A stretch of DNA of 64,000 nucleotides from Microbispora rosea. GTDB lineage: Bacteria > Actinomycetota > Actinomycetes > Streptosporangiales > Streptosporangiaceae. Location of the stretch: positions 164,082-228,081 of the forward strand of contig NZ_FTNI01000010.1 of NCBI RefSeq assembly GCF_900156315.1, given 5' to 3'. Positions 23,938 through 32,909 of this stretch are shown one piece after another; within the stretch, counting starts at the first letter, position 1, and each line of letters opens with the position of its first letter. Under the pieces are notes generated by a model. It was given only the letters and a program-made list of their open reading frames with translations. It was not told the origin of the DNA and ran no database searches. A program made the translations under genes and the position numbers.

Positions 23938-25161
23938 TCACAGAGGGGTGGAGGCTGTGGTCTCGGGCACGAAGGCGATGCCGTCGAAGTGCTCGGCGAG
24001 CACCGTGGGCATGTGGCTGAGCTTGTAGGTGAACCGCCTCGCCACCGCCCCGTAACTGCGCATGTGAAGGGGCTCGCCGAGCCACCGCGTCACGGCCTCC
24101 GGCCGTGGGCCGTTCCGCAGGTCGATCACGTGATCACCGGGGTGAGCGGTGGCCAGGCGAGCCTCCACGATCGTCGGTCTGCGGACGAGCGGGACGTGGA
24201 AGGTGACCGGAGGCCTGGCCGGGTCCACCCTGCCGAATCGTCGCCGGCGCGCCCGGAACCGGCCCGACCCGAAGAGCACGCCGAGTGCGTAGTACGCCTC
24301 GCCATGCCGCTGTCTGAGGTGCAGACCCATGGCGGGCACCGAGCCGCCGCTGTGACCGCCCTTCATGACGTGGCCGTTGTGGGCCCAGAGGGCGACCTTG
24401 GCGTCCGGGTCGGCCAGGAGCAGGTCCACGTTGTCGGCGAGATGGCGGTCGCGCGCGACGCTCACGGTCTGTGCGGGGTCGGGGTGCCGGAACGGCCGGC
24501 TCGCGAGGTCGGCGCTCTGGCGCACGATCCGCGCATGCGCCAGTGCCTCGTCCGGGGCGGAGAGGCCGGCCATGAACTCCTCCACACGGCGGGCGTCGGC
24601 CTCGATCCGCCGGTCGAGCGGCGGGCCGACGCCCAGGCGCTTTCCGGCGAGGGGCGTGAGGGGGTCGAGCAGGTCCCGCGCGGTATCGCCGAGGTGGGCG
24701 CGCAGGGCGTCCAGCGACGCCGCCGGATGCTGCGGGTCGATGCCCGCGAACCGCACCTTCCGGGCGGCGGTGCGATTGTGGTCGCGCAGCCACTCGACGG
24801 TCGCCAGCATCTCCGCCGTGTGCAGCGTCCAGAAGCCCAGCCCGGCGAGTGCCTCGACGGGATCGCCGGAGCCGCCCTGCACGTAGTCGTCCACGGCGCG
24901 GGACGCCGAGGCGCTGGCCTCCACCGCCAGCGTCGTGAAGCCCAGCTCCTCGACCAGGAACTCCAGCAACCGGTGCCTGATCAGGAAGAACTCACGGCTG
25001 CCGTGCGTGGCCTCGCCGAGCCCCACCACCCGCACGCCGTCCAGTGCGGCGCGAAGCGGTGCCAGGTCGGCGGTTCCGGCTCCCGGTGTCAGGCCGTTCA
25101 GCGGTATGGCGCGCGCCTTGAGCCACTGCGTCACCTGGTCCTCGGTCGTCGTGCCGGACAC
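23938..25161 (-). CDS. Erythromycin-esterase-family protein
   Basis: The protein is 407 residues from GTG 25161, behind GAGGAG; GTG 25173 in frame is the alternative. Family landmarks are VVGLGEATHGSREFF (Glu and His of the active site), LAVEASAS, VRFAGIDPQHPA, VALWAHNGHVMKGG and YALGVLFGSG. Known members (EreA/EreB) hydrolyse the macrolide lactone, but most homologues have unknown substrates. It begins 1-13 bp after the stop of the GAP1-like gene and so forms the last gene of the vWA-GTPase-GAP1 operon. It could be a passenger resistance gene or the effector of that system. Confidence 0.85.
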   Translation of the reverse strand: MSGTTTEDQVTQWLKARAIPLNGLTPGAGTADLAPLRAALDGVRVVGLGEATHGSREFFLIRHRLLEFLVEELGFTTLAVEASASASRAVDDYVQGGSGDPVEALAGLGFWTLHTAEMLATVEWLRDHNRTAARKVRFAGIDPQHPAASLDALRAHLGDTARDLLDPLTPLAGKRLGVGPPLDRRIEADARRVEEFMAGLSAPDEALAHARIVRQSADLASRPFRHPDPAQTVSVARDRHLADNVDLLLADPDAKVALWAHNGHVMKGGHSGGSVPAMGLHLRQRHGEAYYALGVLFGSGRFRARRRRFGRVDPARPPVTFHVPLVRRPTIVEARLATAHPGDHVIDLRNGPRPEAVTRWLGEPLHMRSYGAVARRFTYKLSHMPTVLAEHFDGIAFVPETTASTPL

Positions 25162-25174
25162 GGCGCTCCTCACG

Positions 25175-27472
25175 TCATCGGCGGTGCCGGCTGATCCTGT
25201 CGTCGAGCCGGGAAGGACGCCACATCAACAGCACCACCGCCACGAAGGCGAGGACGACCACCACGAAGAAGAGGATCCACAGCAAAGAGGCCTTCCCTGC
25301 CGGCTCTGCCGTGGACGTCGGTTCCACCACCGTCTTTTCCACCAGCGGGGCGATCCGGTCGACGAGGGCCTGGGCGGCCAGGATCGGGTCGCCCTGCGGC
25401 GCGAGTCCGAAGTCCGGCGCTCGGATGACCTGGAGCAGGTCCTGCCGCATCGGTTCGTCCGCCTCGCGGTTGACGAGCACGACCAGCCTGCGCTGGGGGA
25501 GCGGCAGGTCCCGCGGGGCGACGCGCTGGTAGCCCTCGACCGCGCTCACGTTCTCGGGCACGATCGCGGCGTCGGCGGATCGCTCGGCCAGCCGGCGTGC
25601 GATGTTCTGGGCCGGCGCGGTGGCCAGCTGGAGGCCGTGATCGGTCAGCGCGCGCAGCTGCTCCTCGCCGATCGTGTTGCGAATGAGGACGTCGTCGCCC
25701 TCGCCGGGCTGGTCGAGAAACCGCTGCGGCTTGACGCCCTCCCTGACGAGCAGGACGTCGCTGCTCGTCACCGGAAGGTCCGCCAGCTCACTGAGGCCCC
25801 GTTGCCGCAGATCCTCCCTTACGTCCTTGCCGGAGTGCCGGCCGCCGCTGACCGACTCCAGGACGTCGAGGTCGTACGCGATGGTCACGGCCGGCTTGCC
25901 CACCGGCGGCGTGACGGTGGCGGGGTCGATCGTCTCTACGGCCGGGGCGTAGCCGTCGCGGCGGAGCCTCTCGGCGAAGGCCTCGGCGGCGTACCGCTGG
26001 TCCGCGGGCGCCTGGACGGCCACCGCCAGCGGTGGAGGGGAGAGGCTCTCCTGTGGGGTCTCCCCGGCGTCGCCCAGGGTCAGGAAGACGGCCACGACCG
26101 CCACCGCGGCGAGTGCGGCCGTGCCGGTCAGGATCAACGCCAGGCGGACGCGCCGGCCGGGAGGCCACCAGGTCCGCCGGTGCTCGGCCGCGGGCGTGCC
26201 CAGGAGAGAGGCGAGCCTGTGCCGGACGGCGTCCGGCGTGTCCGGCGAGCAGATGAGGGCGTCGGCGACGTCCTGGCTGGACTGCCTGTGCTGGCTGGAC
26301 TGGCTCCGCATCTCCTCGGCCGGGAAGGCCGCGTCCACGAGCCGCGCGTAGAGCCGGGTCGCGTCGCTCCGGGGACCGATCACACTCCGGAAGCAGTTGC
26401 GCTTGAGCAGCACCCTCTGGAGGTGCTGCCGGGCGGTGGGGGTCGTGCCCGAGCGAGCCAGGTCCTCGACCGCGGCGCCGACGTCAGCGGCGTACGGGAG
26501 CGCGTCGGCCAGCGCCTCGATGAAGGGGCTTCCCGCGCCGTTCCGGTACGCCACCGTGGGCTCCGCGGAGCCCGTGGGCTGGGCGGGAGGAGGGCCGGGC
26601 GGGGAGCGGTCCGGCTCGGGTTCGGGCTCCGGCGCAGCGGAACCGGAGAGCTCGACCAGCTGTAGCACCTTGGGCCGGTCCTTCTCGATCGACAGCGGCT
26701 CGGTCTGCCGGGCGAGCCTGGCGATCATCTCCGCCGCCGGGACGTCGGACCGCGTGTAGAACTGGTGGCAGAGCTTCGACGGTGTCTGGCCGAGGACGCT
26801 GTCGGCCGCGCGTCCCCAGACCACCGTCTGCGCCCCTTCTGGCGCATACCGCGCGAACGACAGCTTGATGCTGTGCTCGCTCGTGCTGCTGGTCCAGGTG
26901 GCGGCGGTGAACCTGGTCCGCGTCCCGTACGGCAGCAGCGCCGCGACGGTGTCCGCGAAGCGCAGCCGTTCGATCATAGGGACGGTGTCGGCGCCGACCA
27001 CGCACACGGGCCGGCCGTTCAGCAGCAGCGCCGCGGCGGAGAACGTGTCCGGTCCGGGAGCCATGGCCTCCGGGTCGTACGGCGGCACGGCCACGGTCAG
27101 CGGAGGCCGCGGCTCCAGCGGCAGCGCGGCGAAGGCGGTGTAGAGCGCCGTGTACGACACCGGCCGGTCGACGAGCTGCTCGTACGGCACGTAGAACCAC
27201 CGGGTGTAGGCGATCTTGCGGTTCGCGAAGTCGCGGTGGCCCGACCACTGCCGGATCGCCAGAACCAGATAGTGGGAGATCTGGCCGTTCTCGCCGATCC
27301 TCGCGGTCCCGATCGTCACCTGGGGCAGGTCGCCGGCGGTGCCGGCCGTGTAGCGGTGCCTGAGCTTGTCGAACACCTCGCGGCCGAGCCGCCCGTCGCT
27401 CCACTCCAGCAGGCCGTATTCGTCGTAGCTGCCGGGCCGCTTGCCTTCCAGCGCCCACTCGAAACCGATCAC
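25175..27472 (-). CDS. GAP1-like GTPase-associated membrane protein with external binding-protein-like domain
   Basis: The protein is 765 residues from GTG 27472, whose GTGA overlaps the TGA of the GTPase gene. The cytoplasmic part (1-440) begins IGFEWALEGKRPGSYDEYGL and contains RLRFADTVAALLPYGTRTRF; length, layout and linkage resemble the GTPase-associated protein 1 families of predicted conflict systems (tentative). A Pro/Glu-rich linker (about 365-390) and a helical stretch follow. Membrane helix 1 is at about 446-468. A two-lobed alpha/beta domain of about 250 residues resembling a periplasmic solute-binding protein comes next, then a second helix (ILFFVVVVLAFVAVVLLMWR) and a short basic tail. 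The two-helix topology places the alpha/beta domain outside the membrane. Confidence 0.75.
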   Translation of the reverse strand: MIGFEWALEGKRPGSYDEYGLLEWSDGRLGREVFDKLRHRYTAGTAGDLPQVTIGTARIGENGQISHYLVLAIRQWSGHRDFANRKIAYTRWFYVPYEQLVDRPVSYTALYTAFAALPLEPRPPLTVAVPPYDPEAMAPGPDTFSAAALLLNGRPVCVVGADTVPMIERLRFADTVAALLPYGTRTRFTAATWTSSTSEHSIKLSFARYAPEGAQTVVWGRAADSVLGQTPSKLCHQFYTRSDVPAAEMIARLARQTEPLSIEKDRPKVLQLVELSGSAAPEPEPEPDRSPPGPPPAQPTGSAEPTVAYRNGAGSPFIEALADALPYAADVGAAVEDLARSGTTPTARQHLQRVLLKRNCFRSVIGPRSDATRLYARLVDAAFPAEEMRSQSSQHRQSSQDVADALICSPDTPDAVRHRLASLLGTPAAEHRRTWWPPGRRVRLALILTGTAALAAVAVVAVFLTLGDAGETPQESLSPPPLAVAVQAPADQRYAAEAFAERLRRDGYAPAVETIDPATVTPPVGKPAVTIAYDLDVLESVSGGRHSGKDVREDLRQRGLSELADLPVTSSDVLLVREGVKPQRFLDQPGEGDDVLIRNTIGEEQLRALTDHGLQLATAPAQNIARRLAERSADAAIVPENVSAVEGYQRVAPRDLPLPQRRLVVLVNREADEPMRQDLLQVIRAPDFGLAPQGDPILAAQALVDRIAPLVEKTVVEPTSTAEPAGKASLLWILFFVVVVLAFVAVVLLMWRPSRLDDRISRHRR

Positions 27473-28455
27473 CGCGGACCGCCGGCGGCGAGGCGCCGGC
27501 CGAGCCACAGCATGGGCTCGACGACGTTGATGGGATGGACCTGTCCCCGGATCCGCAGGTCCCTGCCCGCCTCGGGCAGCAGGTTCTGGTAGTCGTTCCA
27601 GTCGAACGTCTTGGTGTGCGGCCGCAGGTAGAAGCCGATCGACGAGGTGACGAAGAACTCGACGCGGGTGCGGTGGAAGAACTGGTCCAGGGCGTTGACG
27701 ACCATGTCCGCGTTGCCGCTCGCGGACACCTCGCACAGCGCCCGGAACAGGTCACGGGCGTCCTCGCTGGTCACCCGGGGGAATCCGTACTCGTCGTCGG
27801 GCGCGGAGTCGAGCAGGTGCAGCTTCTCCGCGGTCTCCAGCACCCTGGGGTCGTCGAACTTGGTGATGCAGACCGCGACGTGATGGGGGAGCATGCCGTC
27901 CCGCAGTTCCCCGCTCTCGAGCATCTTCTCGGCCAGGCGGGTGAGCGGCGGGTGCAGGTGGTCGAAGGCATCGCCGAGCTCGAACTCCCGGATGGGGTCG
28001 AAGAGGAAGACCAGGCCCCGGCTCTTCACCAGGTTGTCCATCAGGCGCCGGCGCAGGTCGTCGGCGACGCCGGAGCCGTTCCCCAGATGGAGGGGGCCCG
28101 CGCTGAACAGACCGCCCGGCGCGTCGACCATGCTGATGCCGATCTTCAGCGGTGCGGTGGGCCGGGCCTTGCGGAGCCACCGGCGCTCCTGCCGCTCGGC
28201 CGGTCCGAGCAGCGTCCAGCGGTAGTGCTCCAGGCTCTGGCTCGCCTCCGGGAAGATCTTCCCGCTCGACAGCGCGTTCGTTCTCTCGATGAGGTAGTCG
28301 GACGAGGCGGCGTCGGAGCCGACGATCTTCCATTCGTCCTTCCGCCGCATCAGCGCGATGTTCAGGGCGGCCAGAAGCGTGGTCTTGCCGCTGCCGGGGG
28401 CGCCCCACATGGCGATTTCGTGGGCCGGTGGTCCCTGCGCCGGGTCGGACTGCAT
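27469..28455 (-). CDS. P-loop GTPase (TRAFAC-like) of the vWA/GAP1 cluster
   Basis: From ATG 28455 the protein is 328 residues. Walker A is GAPGSGKTT (18-26). The DxxG-type Walker B/G3 is SMVDAPGG, and CITKFD supplies the base-specific TKxD element (G4), so guanine specificity is likely. There is no membrane segment. The open frame continues upstream to 29718, but that part is an artefact inside the next gene. It lies 8 bp after the vWA-like gene and overlaps the GAP1-like gene by 4 bp, so the three proteins are almost certainly made together. Likely role: a switch that assembles or releases the membrane partner (inference). Confidence 0.85.
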   Translation of the reverse strand: MQSDPAQGPPAHEIAMWGAPGSGKTTLLAALNIALMRRKDEWKIVGSDAASSDYLIERTNALSSGKIFPEASQSLEHYRWTLLGPAERQERRWLRKARPTAPLKIGISMVDAPGGLFSAGPLHLGNGSGVADDLRRRLMDNLVKSRGLVFLFDPIREFELGDAFDHLHPPLTRLAEKMLESGELRDGMLPHHVAVCITKFDDPRVLETAEKLHLLDSAPDDEYGFPRVTSEDARDLFRALCEVSASGNADMVVNALDQFFHRTRVEFFVTSSIGFYLRPHTKTFDWNDYQNLLPEAGRDLRIRGQVHPINVVEPMLWLGRRLAAGGPR

Positions 28456-28463
28456 GTCTGGTC

Positions 28464-29888
28464 TCACTCCGTCTCGTCGAGGAGGGGGAACGGGATGGGG
28501 AGGGCGGCGGGCGCGGCCAGCCCCAGGTCGGCGGCGAGCCCCCGGACGTCGAGGGCGTCGAGATGCGCGAGCGCGTTCGCGCCGAGCCGGCGCCAGGCCG
28601 GGTGCGCGAAGGTGTCCTCGCGGTCGCAGATCGCCGCGAGCGCGGTGTCCGGCCGGCTCTGGACGCGGCCCACGAGTAACCGCCAGTCGTGCGGGTGCGG
28701 GCAGGGCAGGATCAGCGACCGGTTCGTCCGCGCCGGGTGCGGCGGGCGGTCGCCGACCGTGAGCAGGACCGTGCGCACCTGCTCCGCCGTCGTGAGCCGC
28801 CGGGCCACCGCCTCCAGCATGTCCTCCACCTGGGCGGCGTGCGGATAGTAGGGGTAGCCCTCGGTGATCGCGCCGCGCTCCTCCAGCCACTCCAGGGCGG
28901 CCAGCGCGCGCTCGGGCGTGACCTGCCACGCGGCGACCTCCACCGGATGCTCTCTGGCCGCCCGGTCGTCGTAGGAGTGCGCGCCGTACGCCACGAGGGA
29001 GACCCGCAGGAGGTCCGCGAGCTCGGCGGACAGATGACTGACCATCTGGCGCACCCGGCTCAGGCGCTCCTCCACTTTCGCGTCCGGCCCGCTCACCTCC
29101 ACCGCGCAGATCAGGTGTGCCGGCCCGGCCCTGGTCGGCAGTTGCGACGGCGCCGCCGCCACGAGGTCGTTCCAGCCGCGCGGATCTCGCGTCAGCTCGG
29201 GCACGCCGGTGAAGCGCACCTTCCCCGGCCGCACCAGCTCGGCCGTCAGCAGATAACGGCCGGGGGTGAGCCTGGCGCTGTGCACCGACAGCAACCGGGG
29301 CTCCCGGCCCTGCCAGGTGACCACGGCGAACGCCGTGCCGTACTCGTCGCCGGGCTCGCAGCGGACGACCACCTCGGCCCTGGTCCCGGGCAGGGTGCCG
29401 ATGGGGAACAGCTGCTTGCTCCCCAGCCGCAGCCGCCCGCTCGCGTGGTCGGCGCGCAGCACGACCAGGTCGTACGACCGGGAGAGCGGGTCGGAGGCCA
29501 GGACGTCCTCGACGATCGCGACGACCGGCCCGTCGCAGGGGAGGACGGGGACGGGCCGCGCCTCGCTCAGCCAGGCGAGCGCCCGGTTGGCCTCGGCGCC
29601 CTCGGGAAACGAGCAGACGAGGACGACCTCGTCGGCGAGGAGTGAGTCGGCGGCCCGGAGCACGGCCTGCCGGGAGGACTCGTGCTCCCACCCCTGTTCG
29701 GAGGTCAGGTCCTCCCATGACGACGACCAGTAATGGCAGCGAGGCCTGCCGTTGTCGTCCCGGTGGATTCGGAAGACGGTCATGCCGTCGGCGGCGACCT
29801 CCACGATCGTGAGGCGGCCGGTGGCGGTGAGCCCCGCAACGGCTCGGGCGACGGCCTTGCGAAGCAGAGCCTTGTCGGGCTCTGACAC
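28464..29888 (-). CDS. vWA-like protein, first gene of the GTPase operon
   Basis: From GTG 29888 (GGAGG seven bases upstream) the protein is 474 residues, soluble, with no signal peptide. The N-terminal half is beta-rich and unrecognised. The second half looks like a von Willebrand A domain: HLICAVEVSG at the MIDAS position, then LLRVSLVAYGAH and VRTVLLTVGDRPPHP. The MIDAS DxSxS is degenerate (EVSGP), so metal binding is uncertain. vWA domains act as adaptors that recruit NTPases. The linkage with a GTPase and a GAP1-like gene supports that role (inference). Confidence 0.75.
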   Translation of the reverse strand: MSEPDKALLRKAVARAVAGLTATGRLTIVEVAADGMTVFRIHRDDNGRPRCHYWSSSWEDLTSEQGWEHESSRQAVLRAADSLLADEVVLVCSFPEGAEANRALAWLSEARPVPVLPCDGPVVAIVEDVLASDPLSRSYDLVVLRADHASGRLRLGSKQLFPIGTLPGTRAEVVVRCEPGDEYGTAFAVVTWQGREPRLLSVHSARLTPGRYLLTAELVRPGKVRFTGVPELTRDPRGWNDLVAAAPSQLPTRAGPAHLICAVEVSGPDAKVEERLSRVRQMVSHLSAELADLLRVSLVAYGAHSYDDRAAREHPVEVAAWQVTPERALAALEWLEERGAITEGYPYYPHAAQVEDMLEAVARRLTTAEQVRTVLLTVGDRPPHPARTNRSLILPCPHPHDWRLLVGRVQSRPDTALAAICDREDTFAHPAWRRLGANALAHLDALDVRGLAADLGLAAPAALPIPFPLLDETE

Positions 29889-30106
29889 AGATCCTCCGTT
29901 TATTGTCCTATTCGTCGCCCCTGTCCCCCTATATCCGAACTAGTGGGTAACAACGAAAAGACGACTTGTCATAACGGTAGGGTTCTTGTCGTGTCGTTGC
30001 GTCGGATCATTCTCGGTTTCCCGCAATCTTATGGCGGTGATCTACGATAGCCCGAGTCTCGATCGTTATGCCACGTTCCAATATGTGCGCGTAGGCGAGG
30101 AGAAAC
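29889..30106. promoter_or_regulatory. Divergent promoter region of the GTPase/DUF4407 operons
   Basis: These 218 bases separate the leftward vWA operon from the rightward DUF4407-kinase operon and are AT-richer than their surroundings. They include TTGTCATAACGGTAGGGT (29967-29984) and GCGAGGAGAAAC before ATG 30107. No convincing palindrome is seen; joint control of both operons is inferred from geometry. Confidence 0.5.
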
Positions 30107-31510
30107 ATGAGACGGTTTCTGATTGCGCTGTCCGGAGCGCGGCCTGAAGTGCTCGAACGGTGCCCGAGTGAGTACGGGAAGTTTGAGGGAATCGGCGGCG
30201 CCGTGCTCACGACGGCCGTCCTCGCGGTCGTCTCGATGACGTTCGCCCTCAACAGCGCTCTGGGCGTGAACGTCGTCCTGGCCGTTCTCGCCGCGCTGGT
30301 ATGGGGCCTGATGATCCTGAGCCTCGACCGCTGGCTGGTCAGCACGATGAAGGCGGACGCGCCGCGCCGCTGGCCGCTGGCCGTTCCGCGCTTTCTCATG
30401 GCGCTTCTGCTCGGGTTCGTCATCTCCACGCCATTGGTGCTCCAGATCTTCCGGTCCGAAATCGATGCCCAGATTGTCCAGATCAAGCAGCAGCGTGCGG
30501 ACGCGTTCGCCGCACGGCAGCAGCAGGGCAACGTCGGAAAGGACGTCGGCCAGCTCCGCAAGGAGGTGGCGGACCTGGAGAAAGTCATCTCCTCCGGAGG
30601 TGACGTGCCCATCGACACCGAGCAGGACCCGAACATCAAGGCGCTGACCGCCGAGCGCGCCAGGCAGCAGAAGCTGGCCGACAAGCACTACGGCGAGTGG
30701 CAGTGCCAGCTGTACGGAGGACCGTCGTGCCCGAAGAAGGGAGACGGCCCTCTCGCCCAGGACAGCCGGCGCGCGTACGAGAAGGACAAGCGGCGCATCG
30801 ATCTGGTCAACCGGCAGATCGAGGACCGTAAGCGGGAGCTGAGCGCCGGCAGCGAGGAGGCCAAGCAGGCCCGCCTCGCGAGCGCGCGGGACGCCCTGCC
30901 CAAGGCGAAGGCGCAGCTCGACGCCGGGATCAAGCGGCAGACGGACCTCCAGACGACCTTCGACGCGGAGAACATGGCGACCAACGGCCTGCTCATCCGC
31001 ATCCAGGCGCTGAACGAGGTGACCGGCAAGGACAGCAGCCTCGGCGTCACCCGCCTGCTGCTGTTCCTGTTGTTCCTCCTCATCGAGTGCCTGCCGGTCA
31101 CGATCAAGCTGATGCAGCGGCCGGGCAACTACGAGAAGGTCCTCGCGCTGGCCGAGAAGCACGAGTTCCGGGACGCGCGCGGCTCCTTCGCCGCGCAGGG
31201 CGCCTTCACCTCGCCGGGCGTGGGCGGTGCCGGGACGCCCGCGTCGCCCTCGGGCCGTTCGCAGGACGTCTGGCGCATCTGGTCCCGTACGGGCGAGACC
31301 GGCCCGCAACCGGTCGTCACCCTCCCCGAGGACGGCGCGGCGTACCGCGGCCCTACCGGCACCCGCGCGGAGACCGTCGGCGAGACCGACGCGTACGACT
31401 CGATGGAGGACCAGGAACTGAGGCGGATGCCGGACGCCAGGACCACGCGGGTGCCGCGGGCCGGCGCCGACCGCCCCGGCGGTGTCGAGCTGCTGCCCGA
31501 TGACGACTGA
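30107..31510 (+). CDS. DUF4407 membrane coiled-coil protein
   Basis: The 467-residue protein starts at ATG 30107 behind GAGGAG. Two closely spaced membrane helices (about 31-77) and a third (about 92-112) are followed by a long charged coiled coil (about 116-295; IDAQIVQIKQQRADAFAARQ, LRKEVADLEK). A fourth helix (RLLLFLLFLLIECLPVTIKL) and a disordered Gly/Thr/Arg-rich tail close the protein. This layout is diagnostic of DUF4407, a family of unknown biochemical role that recurs beside regulatory NTPases. The kinase gene overlaps its end by 11 bp, so its flexible tail is a plausible phosphorylation target (inference). Confidence 0.87.
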   Translation: MRRFLIALSGARPEVLERCPSEYGKFEGIGGAVLTTAVLAVVSMTFALNSALGVNVVLAVLAALVWGLMILSLDRWLVSTMKADAPRRWPLAVPRFLMALLLGFVISTPLVLQIFRSEIDAQIVQIKQQRADAFAARQQQGNVGKDVGQLRKEVADLEKVISSGGDVPIDTEQDPNIKALTAERARQQKLADKHYGEWQCQLYGGPSCPKKGDGPLAQDSRRAYEKDKRRIDLVNRQIEDRKRELSAGSEEAKQARLASARDALPKAKAQLDAGIKRQTDLQTTFDAENMATNGLLIRIQALNEVTGKDSSLGVTRLLLFLLFLLIECLPVTIKLMQRPGNYEKVLALAEKHEFRDARGSFAAQGAFTSPGVGGAGTPASPSGRSQDVWRIWSRTGETGPQPVVTLPEDGAAYRGPTGTRAETVGETDAYDSMEDQELRRMPDARTTRVPRAGADRPGGVELLPDDD

Positions 31511-32855
31511 CGCTCCGGCGGGGGGCCCGGGACGGCTGATCAAAAACCGCTACGAGCTGAGGACCCAGCTCGGCCGCGGCGGCATGGGCACGGTCTGGCT
31601 CGCGATGGACCGGATGCTCGGCCGGCTCGTCGCGCTCAAGGAAGTCGTGCTGACGCCGTACGGCGAGGGGATCGAGATCCAGCGCGCCAGGGCCCTGCGC
31701 GAGGCCCGGTCGCTGGCCCGGATCAGACACCCCGCGATCGCCGAGATCTACGACGTCTTCGAGGAGGGCGGCTCGCCGTGGATCGTCATGGTCCACGTCG
31801 AGGGCGGCTCCCTGGACGACCTGATCCGGCGGCGGACGCTGTCCGAGCGCGAGATCGCCGCCCTGGGACGCGAGGTGCTGGCCGGGCTGACGGCCGCACA
31901 CGCCGCGCACGTGGTGCACCGTGACGTCAAGCCGGCCAACATCGTAGTGGGCCACGACGGAAAGGTGGTGCTCGTCGACTTCGGCATCGCGCAGATCGTC
32001 GGCGAGAGCGGGCTCACCTCGCGCAGCATCATGCTCGGCACCACCGAGTTCATGGCGCCGGAGCGGATCGACGGGCGGGCGGTGGGGCCCGCCGCCGACC
32101 TGTGGTCGCTCGGCGTCACGTTCTTCTGCGCGCTGGAGGGCTACTCGCCCTTCCGGCGGGACAACGCCTACGCGACCGTGCACGCCGTCTGCACCGACGA
32201 CCTTCCGCCGCCTCGCCGCGGCGGGCCGCTGTACGACGTGATCGCCGCGTTGCTCAGGAAGGACCCCGCTCTCCGCATGGGAGCGGCCGAAGTCGACCGC
32301 AGGCTGGCGGCGATCACCGCCCCGCCGCGGCGTGAGCCGCCGGTCGAGAGGCCGCGAGCACGACCACCCCAGCCGCCGCCGAGGCAGGCCTCCGCTCTCC
32401 GCGATGCCTCCTCTCTGCGCAGTGCCGCCGCGGCGCTCGCCGCGATGGCGCCGGCCGCCGCCGGGCAGGCGCTGGACGCCATGACCGATGATCCGTCCCG
32501 GGCGGCCGGCGTGCTGGCCCTGCTGCCGTCCGGTCAGGCCGGCCGGACGGTCGGTCACATGACCGCGGCGGGAGCGGCCGCGCTGCTGCGGCAGCTGCCC
32601 GCGAGCCGGGGCGCGAGCATCCTCGCGGACGTCCCCGATCGGGTCGCCGCCGACATCCTCAACGCGCTCGGCGTCACCCCCGCCGCGGTCCGGCTGGTCG
32701 AGGCGATGACGACCCGGCGGGCCAGGCAGGTGCTGGAGTACGTGCCGCCGCCGGTCACCGCGGCCCTGCTCCGGGCGACCACGGACGGCCGCGCGGCTCG
32801 CCTCCTGGCCGGGCTCAGCCCCGCCGTACGCGCCCAGATCGCCGTCGCCGACTGA
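31500..32855 (+). CDS. Soluble Ser/Thr protein kinase with C-terminal MgtE-N-like repeats
   Basis: From ATG 31500, overlapping the DUF4407 stop, the protein is 451 residues. The kinase domain spans about 15-270: glycine loop GRGGMGTVW, Lys47 in VALKEV, catalytic Asp142 in HRDVKPANIV, Asp160 in DFG, and GTTEFMAPE. All key residues are present. Unlike PknB-type kinases it has no membrane segment or PASTA repeats. After a Pro/Arg linker the last 160 residues are Ala-rich helical repeats (AALLRQLPASRGASILADVP; VAADILNALG) resembling the MgtE N-terminal superhelix. A role as the phosphorylating arm of the cluster is inferred. Confidence 0.88.
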   Translation: MTTDAPAGGPGRLIKNRYELRTQLGRGGMGTVWLAMDRMLGRLVALKEVVLTPYGEGIEIQRARALREARSLARIRHPAIAEIYDVFEEGGSPWIVMVHVEGGSLDDLIRRRTLSEREIAALGREVLAGLTAAHAAHVVHRDVKPANIVVGHDGKVVLVDFGIAQIVGESGLTSRSIMLGTTEFMAPERIDGRAVGPAADLWSLGVTFFCALEGYSPFRRDNAYATVHAVCTDDLPPPRRGGPLYDVIAALLRKDPALRMGAAEVDRRLAAITAPPRREPPVERPRARPPQPPPRQASALRDASSLRSAAAALAAMAPAAAGQALDAMTDDPSRAAGVLALLPSGQAGRTVGHMTAAGAAALLRQLPASRGASILADVPDRVAADILNALGVTPAAVRLVEAMTTRRARQVLEYVPPPVTAALLRATTDGRAARLLAGLSPAVRAQIAVAD

Positions 32856-32909
32856 GCCGCGCCTACTGAACCGCGCCGACTGAGCCGCGCCGGCCGAACC
32901 CCCGGGGAC

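Noticed and set aside
28456-29718. N-terminal extension of the GTPase to base 29718
   Set aside because: The extension lies inside the vWA-like gene in another frame and is Arg/Gly-rich; the ATG at 28455 directly precedes the Walker A domain.
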